Positions 27,658 to 37,548 of a stretch of DNA of 64,000 bases are shown one piece after another. Each line of letters opens with the position of its first letter. The first letter of the stretch is position 1. Made by a program: the position numbers and the translations under genes. Origin of the DNA: an uncultured Acidimicrobiaceae bacterium (lineage in GTDB: Bacteria; Actinomycetota; Acidimicrobiia; Spongiisociales; SHLN01); the NCBI GenBank assembly GCA_947259275.1, contig CAMYMH010000016.1, positions 1-64,000 on the forward strand, given 5' to 3'. Below the pieces are notes generated by a model. It did not search any database. It was not told the DNA's origin and was given only the letters and a program-made list of their open reading frames with translations.

Positions 27658-29621
27658 GACGCTCCCGTCGTCCCGCGCTCCTGTTGCTGTGGCTCGCAGG
27701 GCTGCTGCTGCTCGGCGCCCTCCCGGCCCTGGCCCAGGACGACCCCGAACCGGTTGCCGACATCGCCATCACCGATGTCGGTATCGCTCGCTATCCCGAG
27801 ATGACGGTGATCGTCGACGTCGGGAACGTCGAAGCCTTCGATGCCGCCGACATCACAGTGCTCGAAGACGGCGAAGTGATCCGTTCCCTCAGCGCCACCC
27901 CGATCGCGCAGAATCCGGTGCCGGTCGGCATTGTGCTGGCCATCGATACGAGCGCGGCCACCGCCGGAGGCACCCTGGAGGCTGCCAAGGCTGCCGCCAC
28001 GGCGTTCATCGACAACATGCGCCCCCAGGACCTCGTCGCCATCATCGGCTTTGGTGAGGAAGTCGATGTCTACACGGCCTTCACCAGCAATCCGACCGCT
28101 CTCAAAGTGGCGCTTTCCCAGCTCGAGGCCGTGGGGCCGAGCCGGTTGTACGACGGCGTCGTTCGCGCCGCCGACCTGTACGAGGCGGTAGGGGGCGATG
28201 CCACCCTGGAAAGCAATCTCATCGTCCTGGCGGGTAGCGCCGATACCGGCAGCGAGGCGACAATGGAGGAAGCCGCGGCCGCGTTGGCAGCCCAGTCACT
28301 GAGTGTCTACGGGGTGGCGCTTTCGGGCACCGAATTCGATACGACTGGTATTGAGGCGCTGGCGACCACCCAGTACATCGCCACTCCCGATCCCGGCGAG
28401 TTGGCCACGCTCTACGGCGACATCCAACGGTCGCTCGACAACCGGGTGGTTCTTACCTTCACGGCTACCGAGGCCGCTCCCCGCGATGTCACCTTCGAGG
28501 TGCGCTATCAGGCGGCGAGCGCATCGGAGATAATCACCGTTCCCGGCTTCATCGCCAATCTCCGTTCAACCACCACCCTCCCACCCGTCTATCAGGTTGC
28601 GGCCCCGGAGGCAGGCGAAGCCGCCAGCCCGTCACCCGGCACGCTGCGGTTGATCTCAATTATCACGATGGCCGCCGCCATCGCCCTGATGGTTGTCGTG
28701 CTTGGTCTGGGTCGCAGCACGGATGTAGTTTCGCGACGCCTCAGCTCGCTGTCGGGCCGCCGTTTCGCCCGCCCCGGCACCGAGGCGGGCGCCGACGAGG
28801 AAAGCGGGTGGATGAGCCGGATTCCGTTCCTGAGTCGGTTCGCTACCCAGGCCGAAGAGGTAGCCGAGTCGCAAGGCCTGCTGCAGCCAATTGCCAACAT
28901 GCTCGAGCAGGCAAACATATTGTGGCGGCCGGGCGAGGTAGTCGCCGGCGCTCTGGCGGTGGCAGCTGTTGCCTCGGTTTTCGTGGGCATCCTCCAGAAC
29001 AGCCTGGCGGTCGGGGCGGTGGCGTTCGTCATCCTGGTGCTGGTGATCGCGGTCGGGCTGAAACTGGTTGCCGCCCGCGAGAAGTCGCGGTTCATCGACC
29101 AGATGCCGGGAACCCTCGGACTGTTGGCGACCTCACTCCGGTCGGGTCAGTCATTCCTGCAGGCACTCGAAGCGGTAGCCAGCGAGGCGCCGGAACCCAC
29201 TTCGAGAGAGTATCAACGGGCCGTCGCCGAGGTAAGGCTGGGCCGCCCCATCGGAGCCGCCATCCGCGCCATCGCCGAACGCATGGACTCTGAAGACTTC
29301 GGCTGGGTGGTCATGGCCACCGACATCCAGCGGGAGGTGGGTGGAAACCTTGCTGAGGTGCTCGACATCGTTGCCGACACCATGTTGCAGCGAAATCGGC
29401 TCCGTCGCGAGGTCAAGGCGTTGAGCGCAGAGGGCCGGATCTCGGCGCTCGTGCTCGGTGGACTGCCCGTGTTCATCTTCCTGTTTCTCTTCACCAGTAA
29501 CCGCTCCTACCTGGAGCCACTCATCAATCGCACGGCCGGGTGGATCATGATCGGTATCGCGCTCGGCTCAATGCTCACTGCCTTCGCGTGGCTCCGGAAG
29601 ATCGTGAACATCGAGGTCTAA
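27654..29621 (+). CDS. tadB: TadB-type platform protein fused to a secreted VWA domain
   Basis: This 655-residue protein has a signal peptide (1-27, cut near ALPALA-QD), a beta-rich linker, a VWA domain at about 90-260, a membrane segment near 330-352 (ISIITMAAAIALMVVVLGLG), a loop, two more membrane segments near 430-475, then a T2SSF domain (FIDQMPGTLGLLATSLRSGQSFLQALEAV... VMATDIQREVGGNLAEVLDIVADTM) and C-terminal membrane segments. T2SSF proteins form the inner-membrane platform with TadC. The MIDAS is degenerate: AIDTSAATAGG, where D-x-S-x-S has lost the last serine. Most TadB proteins are about 300 residues, so the front half is an added module. Overlaps cpaF by 4 bases and abuts tadC directly. 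Confidence 0.88.
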
Positions 29622-30542
29622 ATGCTTGAACTTGCCGTTTTCTCATCGTTCGTGGCCGTGGCGGCCGGTGCCTACTACGTGGGCAACGGCATCACGCGGG
29701 CCCGCAACCTCACCGCCGAACGGCTCGCCACCTACGGGCGCCGGGTCGCCCGACAAGAAGAGGCGATTCGCGAGCGTGAGCTCAAGCGGCCGTTCGCGGA
29801 CCGGGCGATCGCGCCGGTGTTCGAACGCTTCGGCACCCTTGCCGGCCGCTTCACCCCGGTTGGTTGGATCGATCGCACCGAGAAACGTCTGACCATTGCC
29901 GGTAATCCCGGGAACATCGATGCCAACTCGTGGGCCGTCCTCAAGGTGGTGGCGCTGGTGGCGGGAGTCGTGTTGTGGTTCCTCATCCAGGGTGGCCTCC
30001 CCCTCAACCAGAAGCTTCTCACCTTCGGACTGCTCATCGGCGCCGGGTTCCTCGGCCCCGATGCCATCTTGAACCGCAAGATGGCCGAGCGAAGCGATGC
30101 GATCCTGCGTCAGCTTCCCGATATCCTCGACCTGCTTGTGATCAGCGTTGAAGCCGGCCTCGGCTTCGACCAGGCCATGGCGCGCGTGGTCGCTACCGTC
30201 CCGGGTCCCCTGTCCGACGAGTTCCAGCGAATGATTACCGAGACTCGGGTCGGCGTTACCCGCAAGGACGCGATGCGCGCGCTGCGCGACCGCACCGACG
30301 TCGACGAACTGCGCGGGTTCCTGCTGGCAATGATGCAAGCCGACAGCTTTGGTGTGTCGATTGCCAGGGTGCTGCGCGTGCAAGCCGAGGAGATGCGAAT
30401 CAAGCGCCGTCAGCGGGCCCAGGAGAAGGCCTACGCGGCTCCGGTCAAGCTGGTCGGGCCGCTCATGCTGCTCATCTTCGCTTTCCTGACCATCCTGCTG
30501 GGACCGGCCGGCCTCCGTATCTCCGACACGGTTATCTTCTAA
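29622..30542 (+). CDS. tadC: Tad pilus platform protein TadC
   Basis: This 306-residue T2SSF-domain membrane protein partners TadB in the inner-membrane platform. It has an N-terminal membrane anchor, a charged cytoplasmic stretch, two membrane segments around 105-145 and the family core ILRQLPDILDLLVISVEAGLGFDQAMARV, followed by FQRMITETRVGVTRKDAMRALRDRT and the C-terminal LLIFAFLTILLGPAG. It directly abuts the tadB stop. Length is normal. Confidence 0.92.
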   Translation: MLELAVFSSFVAVAAGAYYVGNGITRARNLTAERLATYGRRVARQEEAIRERELKRPFADRAIAPVFERFGTLAGRFTPVGWIDRTEKRLTIAGNPGNIDANSWAVLKVVALVAGVVLWFLIQGGLPLNQKLLTFGLLIGAGFLGPDAILNRKMAERSDAILRQLPDILDLLVISVEAGLGFDQAMARVVATVPGPLSDEFQRMITETRVGVTRKDAMRALRDRTDVDELRGFLLAMMQADSFGVSIARVLRVQAEEMRIKRRQRAQEKAYAAPVKLVGPLMLLIFAFLTILLGPAGLRISDTVIF

Positions 30543-30553
30543 AGGGCGGCCAC

Positions 30554-31903
30554 GTGGGTGACACGGTGACGGGCCGCCTGTCCGTTCGGCACCTGTTTGT
30601 GCTGGTTCCCATTCTCGGGGTAGTGGTGGCCTCGGCGCGAGACATCACAGACAACTCGTTTCTGTGGCACGTTCGGGCCGGTACCCTTCAGCTCGATGCG
30701 GGTCACGTGCTGCGGACGGACCCGTTCTCGTTTACCGCCGGGGGAGAGGGTTGGCGAACGCAGTCCTGGGTGGCCGATCTGGGCTATGGGCTGATGGAAC
30801 GGTGGACGGGCGATCTGGCCTGGGTGTGGCCGACCGTGGCGATCACGATGATGGCAACGCTGGCGCTGATCGGGCTGGCCGCCTACCGCCAGGTGGCCAA
30901 CCCGTTGTCGACTGCGCTCGTGCTGTTCTTCGTTGCCTGGTTGGCTCTCCGTACCCTGGTCCCACGTCCGGTCGTCTTCAGCCACCTCTTGCTGGCGGCT
31001 CTCATCGTGGCACTCGGCAGCGCCCGGCTGCGATGGACAATTCCATTGTTGATCTGGGTATGGGCCGGGGTGCACGGCTCGTTCGTGATCGGCCTCGGGC
31101 TGTTGGTGCTGGAGGCTATCCGGACCGGACGCAGGCAGCTGGGGGGTGCGCTCGGGCTCAGCCTGGTGGCCGCCTCCCTCACCGCCCACGGCCTTGCGCT
31201 GTGGACGGTGCTGATCCGGTTCGCCGAAAACCGGGGTGCCCTCGACCTCATTCAGGAGTGGGCTCCACCCGACCTCACGGATCTCAGTGCGGCTCCCTAT
31301 GCGGTGTTCATAGCCGGGCTGCTGCTGGCGGCCGCCCGGGGCCGGATCGCCGCTCGGGATCTCATTGTGGTGGTCCCGTTTCTGCTGTTCGGCCTCACGA
31401 GCTATCGAGCTCTGATTCCTGCCACCCTGGTGCTGGCCCCGTGGGTGGCGCGAGCCGTTGAACTTCCGCCCCCCGGCCGCCGACTCGAATCAGGAGTCGT
31501 CAATGCCTCCATCGGCGGGGTGCTGGTGGTCCTGGCCATCTGGCTGGGATTCGGGCGGGCCGAGTCGACCCCGGACCCGGAGATGTTCCCGGTGGCTGCC
31601 AGCGCAGCTCTGATTGAAGGGAACCTGTTCCACGGTGACGGGGTCGGCGGCTATCTGATCTACTCCGCCTGGCCTGACCGGCTGGTCTACACCGATGATC
31701 GGGCCGAGCTGTACGGGAGGGATAGGTTCCAGGAGTTCGTCGACACCCGCAACGGCCAGGATGGCTGGCGTGACGTGCTGGCTCGCCACGACATCTCCCA
31801 GGCACTGCTGAGGGCGGACGCCACCGGGCTGCAGGAAGTGCTGGCCGCCAGCGGGTGGTCGGAGCGCTATCGCGACGCCGAGTTTGTTGTGCTGGTGAGG
31901 TAG
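30554..31903 (+). CDS. polytopic membrane protein, possible GT-C-type glycosyltransferase
   Basis: This 449-residue protein starts at GTG and has about ten membrane segments. The first outside loop reads D-N-S-F-L-W-H-V-R-A-G-T, then LRTDPFSFTAGGEGWRTQSW, a pattern common in uncharacterised GT-C-like membrane proteins (acidic residue followed by W-H and D-P-F-S). The C-terminal soluble part includes YLIYSAWPDRLVYTDDRAELYG. It sits between tadC and the pilin gene on the same strand, 11 bases after tadC, so it could glycosylate the pilin or another surface protein (inference only). I would not assign a substrate. Confidence 0.6.
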   Translation: MGDTVTGRLSVRHLFVLVPILGVVVASARDITDNSFLWHVRAGTLQLDAGHVLRTDPFSFTAGGEGWRTQSWVADLGYGLMERWTGDLAWVWPTVAITMMATLALIGLAAYRQVANPLSTALVLFFVAWLALRTLVPRPVVFSHLLLAALIVALGSARLRWTIPLLIWVWAGVHGSFVIGLGLLVLEAIRTGRRQLGGALGLSLVAASLTAHGLALWTVLIRFAENRGALDLIQEWAPPDLTDLSAAPYAVFIAGLLLAAARGRIAARDLIVVVPFLLFGLTSYRALIPATLVLAPWVARAVELPPPGRRLESGVVNASIGGVLVVLAIWLGFGRAESTPDPEMFPVAASAALIEGNLFHGDGVGGYLIYSAWPDRLVYTDDRAELYGRDRFQEFVDTRNGQDGWRDVLARHDISQALLRADATGLQEVLAASGWSERYRDAEFVVLVR

Positions 31904-32003
31904 CCCGCCGCGTCCCGCCGACGTTTTGGGTCGCCCGACCTATGGAACGCGAAAACCAAATGACCGAAGATATCAGGGATAGCTCGCACACAAGGAGAGA
32001 CCA

Positions 32004-32177
32004 ATGCTCGACCTCTGGGTCAAGATTCAGAACAAGATGCAGGCCGACGAAGGCGCCAGCCTCGTTGAGTACGCCCTCCTGCTCGTCCTCATCGCCGTTG
32101 TGGCGATCGTGGTCATCACGCAGGTTGGCGAGAACACCTCGGGTACCTTCAGCAAGGTGAACGAGAGCCTCAAGTAA
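32004..32177 (+). CDS. flp: Flp-type pilin
   Basis: This 57-residue protein has a short basic leader, M-Q-A-D-E-G-A-S-L-V-E-Y-A-L-L-L-V-L-I, and one hydrophobic helix followed by a short tail, exactly the architecture of Flp/Fap major pilins. Cleavage by a prepilin peptidase is expected at the glycine of D-E-G-A, leaving the conserved glutamate at +5 and the adjacent tyrosine of the Flp motif. AAGGAG lies 8 bases before the ATG. It follows the Tad assembly genes and ends at a clear terminator. The 100 bases upstream hold no gene and probably its own promoter, since the pilin is normally needed in large amounts. Confidence 0.92.
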   Translation: MLDLWVKIQNKMQADEGASLVEYALLLVLIAVVAIVVITQVGENTSGTFSKVNESLK

Positions 32178-32200
32178 GGCCTGTCGACTATCGACTCAAA

Positions 32201-32231
32201 GGTCCGGGTGGGCAACCACCCGGCCTTTTTG
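32201..32231 (+). terminator. rho-independent terminator after flp
   Basis: The inverted repeat CCGGGTGG-gcaa-CCACCCGG is extended by further G/C pairs with one bulge and is followed by CCTTTTTG. It lies 24 bases after the pilin stop and closes the Tad operon. Confidence 0.9.
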
Positions 32232-32290
32232 TTATGGGGCAGTGCCCATTGTCGATTTCTCCGCCTCGTTCCCAGCACCGTTGTGTTACG

Positions 32291-32379
32291 GGCGGAGAAA
32301 CCGACGGGCTGCCGCCGGACAAGAGCTGATCGAGGGCCGGCGCCGCCGGCGCCAGGCCCAGAGAAACCACGATGACTCG
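32291..32379. repeat. 89-bp direct repeat, copy 1
   Basis: This copy matches 32417-32505 with two mismatches (period 126). It contains a strong hairpin at 32334-32359: GGGCC-GGCGCC, loop GCC, GGCGCC, bulged A, GGCCC. It lies in the non-coding gap between the flp terminator and the response regulator gene. Confidence 0.9.
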
Positions 32380-32416
32380 CCCGCGGCCTCGCGCGTCATG
32401 TCTGGCGCATAACCAG

Positions 32417-32505
32417 GGCGGAGAAATCGACGGGCTGCCGCCGGCCAAGAGCTGATCGAGGGCCGGCGCCGCCGGCGCCAGGCCCAGAGAAACCACGATG
32501 ACTCG
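32417..32505. repeat. 89-bp direct repeat, copy 2
   Basis: Second copy of the element at 32291-32379. Its hairpin is at 32460-32485 and is identical to that of copy 1. The 37 bases between the copies are unique. Confidence 0.9.
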
Positions 32506-32540
32506 GGCGAGGCCTCCGTCGGGTATCGGGCAACGATTCT

Positions 32541-32622
32541 TAGCGGGTAGCGGGTAGCGGGTAGCGGGTAGCGGGTAGCGGGTAGCGGGTAGCGGGTAGC
32601 GGGTAGCGGGTAGCGGGTAGCG
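32541..32622. repeat. heptamer tandem repeat (TAGCGGG), about 12 units
   Basis: About 11.7 perfect head-to-tail copies of TAGCGGG end 21 bases past the stop codon of the minus-strand response regulator. It is a microsatellite-like array without coding potential that I would trust. Together with the two 89-bp repeats it fills most of the 466-base gap 32178-32643, which holds no gene. Confidence 0.95.
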
Positions 32623-32643
32623 ACTCTGGCCGGTGGCCGGCTG

Positions 32644-33273
32644 CTACCTCTTCCCCAGCCCCAACCGAATCGCCTCAACTGCCGCCTGGGCGCGATCGCT
32701 GATGGCGAGTTTCTCGTAGATGCTTGCGAGGTGGTTTTTGACGGTCTTCTGGGAGATGTACAGGTGGTCGGCCAGCTCCTCGGTAGATGAGATTCCCCGA
32801 GTGAGCAAAGCCAGCAACTCTCGCTCACGAGCGGTGAGGGCAGCGGCCCCGGGGTCGAGCACCGCCTCCTGATAATCGTCCAGCATCACGTTGCCGCCGA
32901 CGGTGTCGACGAATACCTCGCCGGCGGCGGCGGCCCGAACCGCGGCCGCCAACGTGGGCAACGGTGCCGACTTCGACAGAAAGCCGACTGCTCCGGCCGC
33001 CTCGGCCTTGGCGCGATGAGCCTCGTCGGCGTGCATGGTGACGACAACCGCCGGCGGGGCGTCCCGCAGCTTCTGCAACGCTCCCAGACCGGTGAGCTTC
33101 GGCATCTCCTGGTCGATGACGAGCACGTCGGGCGCGAGCTCCTTCGCCTTGCTCACCAGCTCCTTGCCGTCGCTGGCCGCACCCACGACCGTGATGTCGG
33201 GAAGCAGGTCGAGCGCCTGCGAGATGCCTTCCAGCAAGAGCTGATGGTCGTCGGCGATGAGTACCCGGATCAT
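32644..33273 (-). CDS. NarL/LuxR-family response regulator
   Basis: This 209-residue protein has a receiver (acidic pair D8-D9, phospho-acceptor D54 in VLVIDQEMPKLTG, lysine in GFLSKSAPL) and a C-terminal LuxR-type helix-turn-helix (LTARERELLALLTRGISS, EELADHLYISQKTVKNHLASIYEKL, about 148-192). The ATG at 33273 overlaps the stop of the upstream kinase gene by 4 bases. Targets are unknown. Its 3' end faces the repeat region and the flp terminator. Confidence 0.93.
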   Translation of the reverse strand: MIRVLIADDHQLLLEGISQALDLLPDITVVGAASDGKELVSKAKELAPDVLVIDQEMPKLTGLGALQKLRDAPPAVVVTMHADEAHRAKAEAAGAVGFLSKSAPLPTLAAAVRAAAAGEVFVDTVGGNVMLDDYQEAVLDPGAAALTARERELLALLTRGISSTEELADHLYISQKTVKNHLASIYEKLAISDRAQAAVEAIRLGLGKR

Positions 33274-34796
33274 GGTTGGCCCCAGCGTACCGTCACCGTG
33301 GTGCCGGCAGGCGAGGAGCGGATGTTCAGCTTGGCGCCCAGCTTCTCGGCCCGTTCCCGCATTCCGATGAGCCCGTAATGGCCTTTGAAGCTCCGCTTGA
33401 CATCGAACCCGTCGCCGTCGTCGGTGATGGACACCTCCCCGTCGTCGTAGTTGACGTATCCGGCGATGGTCACGATGTGGGCATCGGCGTGGCGCCGGGC
33501 GTTGCGGACGGCCTCGGCCATGATGGAGGCCACTTCTGCCCCGATCTCGATGCGGGGTGGCCGGTTCTCTCGCAGGGCCGTGGTCACCTTCGGCAGCTGG
33601 TCGGAGTCCTCGGCGCACAACATGACCGCTTGCTCATGCAGACTGATCGGCTCGGTTTCCCGCAGCCCGGCCACCGTGTCTCGCACCTCCTCGACGAGTT
33701 CGGTCACGCTCGAGCGCAAACCGGATAGGTGCCCGGTCAGCTCGGGGGCATCGGGATGCTGCACAATCGCCATATCGAGTGACAAGCCGAGGGACGCGAG
33801 TGACGGGCCGATCTCGTCGTGTAGCTCCCGTGCCAGGCGGATCCGTTCTTCCTGAATCGCCCGGCGGGCGATGTCCTGCAACAGCAAGATGTTTGCGAAC
33901 GAAAGCGCCACCGGCTGCAGGATCTCTTCGACATGGCTCACCTCGGCGGGCTGAAATGGTTCATCCCGTGCCAGCACGACGTAGCCGACGTCACGGGTCC
34001 CAATCGTGAGCGGACTCGTGAGGACGGACTCGTGCTCGTCGTGAGCCGCGGTGCGAGCAACCACTACCGGCCCATCGGGGCCTTCGATGGCGATCTGGCC
34101 TTCCTCGAAAGTCACAGTGGTCCGGAGATGGTCGAGGGCGGCTTCCCCGACTCGGACTGGATTGAGCTCGGCGCCGTCCGAGAGTTCTGACAGGGCGGTG
34201 AGCAGCTTGTGGGAGGTGTCGAGGCGCTCGAGCCGGTCGAGCTGCTCGTTGGCGGCCGCCGAGGCGGCCAGGAGAGCGGCATTGGTCTCGCTGGCCTCCA
34301 GCAGCAGATGGCGAGCAAAGCTGAATGCCACGGCAATCAGCAGATAGATCGCGACCCAGGCCCATAGGCTCCCGCCGAGCAGCCCGCTGTCGTCGGATAG
34401 GATCCGCACCGCGACGAGGACACCGCTGGCAAGCAGGGCGGTCTCGATGCCTCGCCGCCAACCGGCAAACGCCGCCGAATACAGAACCGGTGTTACCGAG
34501 AAGAGCAGATAGGGGCTCTCGATGTCCCGGGTGAGAGCGATGGCCAGCATCGCCACTCCTACCCCGGTCACCGCCAGGACTTCTCCGCTCCAGATGCCGT
34601 GACGCACCCGCATCGGGAGGCTCTGGAACACGACTATGTAGAGAGCTGTCACCGTGAAGGCAGTGGCGGTTGCCAGGGTGGCGCCATCGAGGAGAAAAGC
34701 GAAGAAGGCGCCGAACGCCAACGCCATCCACTGGAGGATGCTGGCGATACGGTCGAATCGGTTCTCCCACACGGGGGCGGTGGCGAACATCGCCAT
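33270..34796 (-). CDS. HisKA_3-family sensor histidine kinase
   Basis: This 508-residue kinase has about five or six membrane segments (20-165), a coiled stretch, a GAF-like domain (about 195-300) and a dimerisation/phosphorylation domain with H326 in RLARELHDEIGPSLASLGLSLD, the NarX/DesK type. The ATPase domain follows (EAVRNARRHADAHI, DDGDGFD, GHYGLIGMRERAEKLG). I chose the ATG at 34796 because the membrane segments follow directly. Only 17 bases separate it from the divergent coaE start, so the two promoters must overlap the coding ends. Confidence 0.92.
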   Translation of the reverse strand: MAMFATAPVWENRFDRIASILQWMALAFGAFFAFLLDGATLATATAFTVTALYIVVFQSLPMRVRHGIWSGEVLAVTGVGVAMLAIALTRDIESPYLLFSVTPVLYSAAFAGWRRGIETALLASGVLVAVRILSDDSGLLGGSLWAWVAIYLLIAVAFSFARHLLLEASETNAALLAASAAANEQLDRLERLDTSHKLLTALSELSDGAELNPVRVGEAALDHLRTTVTFEEGQIAIEGPDGPVVVARTAAHDEHESVLTSPLTIGTRDVGYVVLARDEPFQPAEVSHVEEILQPVALSFANILLLQDIARRAIQEERIRLARELHDEIGPSLASLGLSLDMAIVQHPDAPELTGHLSGLRSSVTELVEEVRDTVAGLRETEPISLHEQAVMLCAEDSDQLPKVTTALRENRPPRIEIGAEVASIMAEAVRNARRHADAHIVTIAGYVNYDDGEVSITDDGDGFDVKRSFKGHYGLIGMRERAEKLGAKLNIRSSPAGTTVTVRWGQP

Positions 34797-34813
34797 CAGA
34801 GTACAGTCACGAC

Positions 34814-35404
34814 GTGAATGAAGGCCGCCATAGTCGCGTTCTGCTCTCGGGAGGCATCGGCACCGGCAAGAGCGCCGCCGCGGAGATACTGGCCGGGAGG
34901 GGAGTCCCTGTGATCCATGCCGATATGATCGGTCACGCGGTGCTCGAGCCTGAGGGGGAGGCGTTTCACGCGGTATCGGCCTGGTGGCCGGAGGTTGTCG
35001 TCGACGGCCACATCGACCGGGCCAAACTGGCTGCAATCGTCTTCGAAGATCCGCAGGCGCTCAAGCAGCTCGAGTCGATGACCCACCCCGCGATTGCGGC
35101 CCGGATTCACAACCTGGTGGCGGCCGAGTCAGACGCCGCCATCGTGGTGGTCGAGATGCCGCTGCTGCTTCCGCTGCTGGGCGAGGGCTGGACCAGGGTG
35201 GTGGTGGATGCTTCCATCGAGGTCCGCAAACGTCGCCTGGCCGACCGCGGGATGGGACCGGGCGATGTCGAAGCCCGGATGGCAGCCCAACCGAGGCCGC
35301 AGGATTGGCTCGACGCCGCCGACTTCGTCGTCGGCAACGATGGCAGTCTCGAAGACCTGGAACAAGAGGTCGACCGACTCCTGGAGTGGCTAGAGAAGCG
35401 CTGA
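34814..35404 (+). CDS. coaE: dephospho-CoA kinase
   Basis: This 196-residue kinase performs the last step of coenzyme A synthesis. The P-loop GGIGTGKS is at 13-20, followed by [15 protein letters not shown]. The lid/CoA motif appears as [10 protein letters not shown], and the late part has [19 protein letters not shown]. The GTG start at 34814 gives the usual short form; longer frames would read through the kinase promoter region. It is followed by uvrB, as in Mycobacterium, but is separated from rpsA by the Tad locus here. Confidence 0.93.
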   Translation: MNEGRHSRVLLSGGIGTGKSAAAEILAGRGVPVIHADMIGHAVLEPEGEAFHAVSAWWPEVVVDGHIDRAKLAAIVFEDPQALKQLESMTHPAIAARIHNLVAAESDAAIVVVEMPLLLPLLGEGWTRVVVDASIEVRKRRLADRGMGPGDVEARMAAQPRPQDWLDAADFVVGNDGSLEDLEQEVDRLLEWLEKR

Positions 35405-35460
35405 CAGCTGGCGGTGGGCGGTGGGCTTTCTTGTCCTACCCCCTACCTACACTGCCGTGC

Positions 35461-37470
35461 ATGCCCGACTTCAAGCTGGATTCGGATTTCGAGCCTGCCG
35501 GCGACCAGCCGAAGGCGATTGCGGCCCTGGTTGAGGGGGTCGAACGCGGCGACAAGTTCCAGACTTTGCTCGGCATAACCGGGTCGGGCAAGTCGGCGAC
35601 CATTGCCTGGACCATCGAGCAGGTGCAGCGTCCGACCCTGGTGCTCGCTCCCAACAAGGCGCTGGCCGCTCAGCTGGCCAACGAATTTCGCCAGTTCTTT
35701 CCCGAGAATCGGGTCGAGTACTTCGTCAGCTACTACGACTACTACCAGCCCGAGGCCTACATCCCCCAGACCGACACCTATATCGAGAAGGACTCGTCCA
35801 TCAACGACGAGATCGACCGGCTCCGCCACGCCGCCACCAGCGCCTTGCTCCTACGACGGGACGTCATCATCGTCGCCTCGGTCTCTGCCATCTACGGCCT
35901 CGGGAGCCCCGAGCAATACGAAGGCCAGCTGCTGCGCCTCATCCAGGGCGTCGAATACCCAATGGACGCCGCCCTCACCCGCCTGGTCGATCTCCAGTAC
36001 GAGCGCAACGAGGTCAACCTCACCCGGGGAAGGTTCCGGGTGCGGGGTGACACCCTCGAGGTTTACCCGGCCTACGAGGAGACGGTTGCCCGCGTCGAGT
36101 ACTTCGGCGATGAGGTCGAGCGCATTCTCATGATGAATCCAGTTACCGGTGAGGTCATCGAGCAGCTCAAAGAGCTGTTCATTTTCCCGGCCAGCCACTT
36201 CGTGACTCCCCAGGACCGGCTGCTGCGGGCCGTCGGAACCATCGAGGAGGAGCTGGCGGAGCAGCTGGCACTGCTGGAGAAACAGAACCGGCTGCTCGAA
36301 GCCCAGCGACTTCGAATGCGCACCGCCTACGACCTGGAGATGTTGCGTGAGGTCGGGTTCTGCTCCGGCATCGAGAACTACAGTCGCCATCTCGACGGCC
36401 GCGACCCGGGCACCGCGCCTTACACGCTGCTCGACTATTTCCCCGACGACTACCTGACGGTGATCGACGAGAGCCACGTATCCATTCCGCAGATCCGCGG
36501 CCAGTGGGCAGGTGACAACAGTCGCAAGACAACTCTCGTTGAGCACGGGTTCCGGCTCCCCAGCGCCATGGACAACCGGCCGCTCACCTTCGAGGAGTGG
36601 CTCGAGCGCACCGGCCAGGTGGTGCTGTTGTCGGCCACGCCTGCCGAATGGGAACGCACCCACTCGGATCAAATTGTCGAGCAGATCGTCCGCCCGACCG
36701 GTCTCATCGATCCCGAGGTCGTCGTGCGGCCCACCCGGGGTCAAATCGACGATCTCATCGGTGAGATCAAGGAGCGGGCGGAAAGACAGGAGCGGGTGCT
36801 GGTCACCACCCTCACCAAGAAGATGGCCGAGGACCTAACCGATTACCTGCTCGAGATGGGGGTGCGATGCCGCTATATGCACAGTGAGATCGACACCCTC
36901 GAGCGGGTGCAGATCCTGCGCGACCTGCGACTGGGTGAGTTCGATGTGCTGGTGGGCATCAACCTGCTGCGAGAAGGCCTCGACCTGCCGGAGGTCTCGC
37001 TTGTCGCCATCCTCGACGCCGACAAGGAAGGTTTCCTGCGGTCTTCGACCAGCCTGGTGCAGACCATCGGGAGGGCGGCTCGCAACGTCGCCGGCCAGGT
37101 CGTCATGTACGCAGACGAGGTGACCGATTCGATGAAGTGGGCCATCAACGAAACCAACCGGCGCCGTGCCGCCCAGGTGGCCTACAACCTCGAGCATGAC
37201 ATTGACCCTCAAACGGTGCGCAAGAACGTCTCGGACATACTCGAATTGCTCCACAGCTCGGAGGCGCCGTCGGTAGACCGCCGCAAGCGTGAAACCCGGC
37301 CCAGCCTCGACCTACCCGCCGAGGACCTGGGGCGCCTGATTCAGAGCCTGGAAGCGGAGATGCACGAGGCTGCGGCGGATTTGCGCTTCGAGTACGCTGC
37401 TCGCCTCCGGGACGAGATCGGCGGCCTCAAACGGGAACTGAGAGAGATGGCAGAGGCGCCGCCCCGGTAG
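35461..37470 (+). CDS. uvrB: UvrABC system protein B
   Basis: This 669-residue damage-verifying helicase acts in nucleotide excision repair. Walker A is [11 protein letters not shown] (37-47), the beta-hairpin region [21 protein letters not shown] lies near 96-116, and helicase motifs include [24 protein letters not shown] and [20 protein letters not shown]-terminal UVR motif ([28 protein letters not shown]) contacts UvrC. The ATG at 35461 gives the standard N-terminus. The 56 bases upstream lack a clear ribosome site. Confidence 0.97.
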   Translation: MPDFKLDSDFEPAGDQPKAIAALVEGVERGDKFQTLLGITGSGKSATIAWTIEQVQRPTLVLAPNKALAAQLANEFRQFFPENRVEYFVSYYDYYQPEAYIPQTDTYIEKDSSINDEIDRLRHAATSALLLRRDVIIVASVSAIYGLGSPEQYEGQLLRLIQGVEYPMDAALTRLVDLQYERNEVNLTRGRFRVRGDTLEVYPAYEETVARVEYFGDEVERILMMNPVTGEVIEQLKELFIFPASHFVTPQDRLLRAVGTIEEELAEQLALLEKQNRLLEAQRLRMRTAYDLEMLREVGFCSGIENYSRHLDGRDPGTAPYTLLDYFPDDYLTVIDESHVSIPQIRGQWAGDNSRKTTLVEHGFRLPSAMDNRPLTFEEWLERTGQVVLLSATPAEWERTHSDQIVEQIVRPTGLIDPEVVVRPTRGQIDDLIGEIKERAERQERVLVTTLTKKMAEDLTDYLLEMGVRCRYMHSEIDTLERVQILRDLRLGEFDVLVGINLLREGLDLPEVSLVAILDADKEGFLRSSTSLVQTIGRAARNVAGQVVMYADEVTDSMKWAINETNRRRAAQVAYNLEHDIDPQTVRKNVSDILELLHSSEAPSVDRRKRETRPSLDLPAEDLGRLIQSLEAEMHEAAADLRFEYAARLRDEIGGLKRELREMAEAPPR

Positions 37471-37548
37471 CAGTGGTTGAAAACCCCCGAAACCGGCGCT
37501 GGTGGCCGGTATCGTGCCTTCAGACGAGTTGTCAGGCGGTCGATATCA

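Noticed and set aside
30554-31903. Prepilin peptidase (CpaA/TadV) for the Tad system
   Set aside because: The membrane protein in the operon lacks the paired Asp motif (GxGD) of prepilin peptidases, so it is not assigned that role.
32291-32622. Possible CRISPR array
   Set aside because: The two 89-bp repeats have only one spacer, and the heptamer array has no spacers. No cas gene is in the window.
34670-34813. N-terminal extension of coaE into the kinase promoter region
   Set aside because: The extra 48 codons overlap the divergent kinase gene and are arginine-rich. The GTG at 34814 places the P-loop at the usual position.
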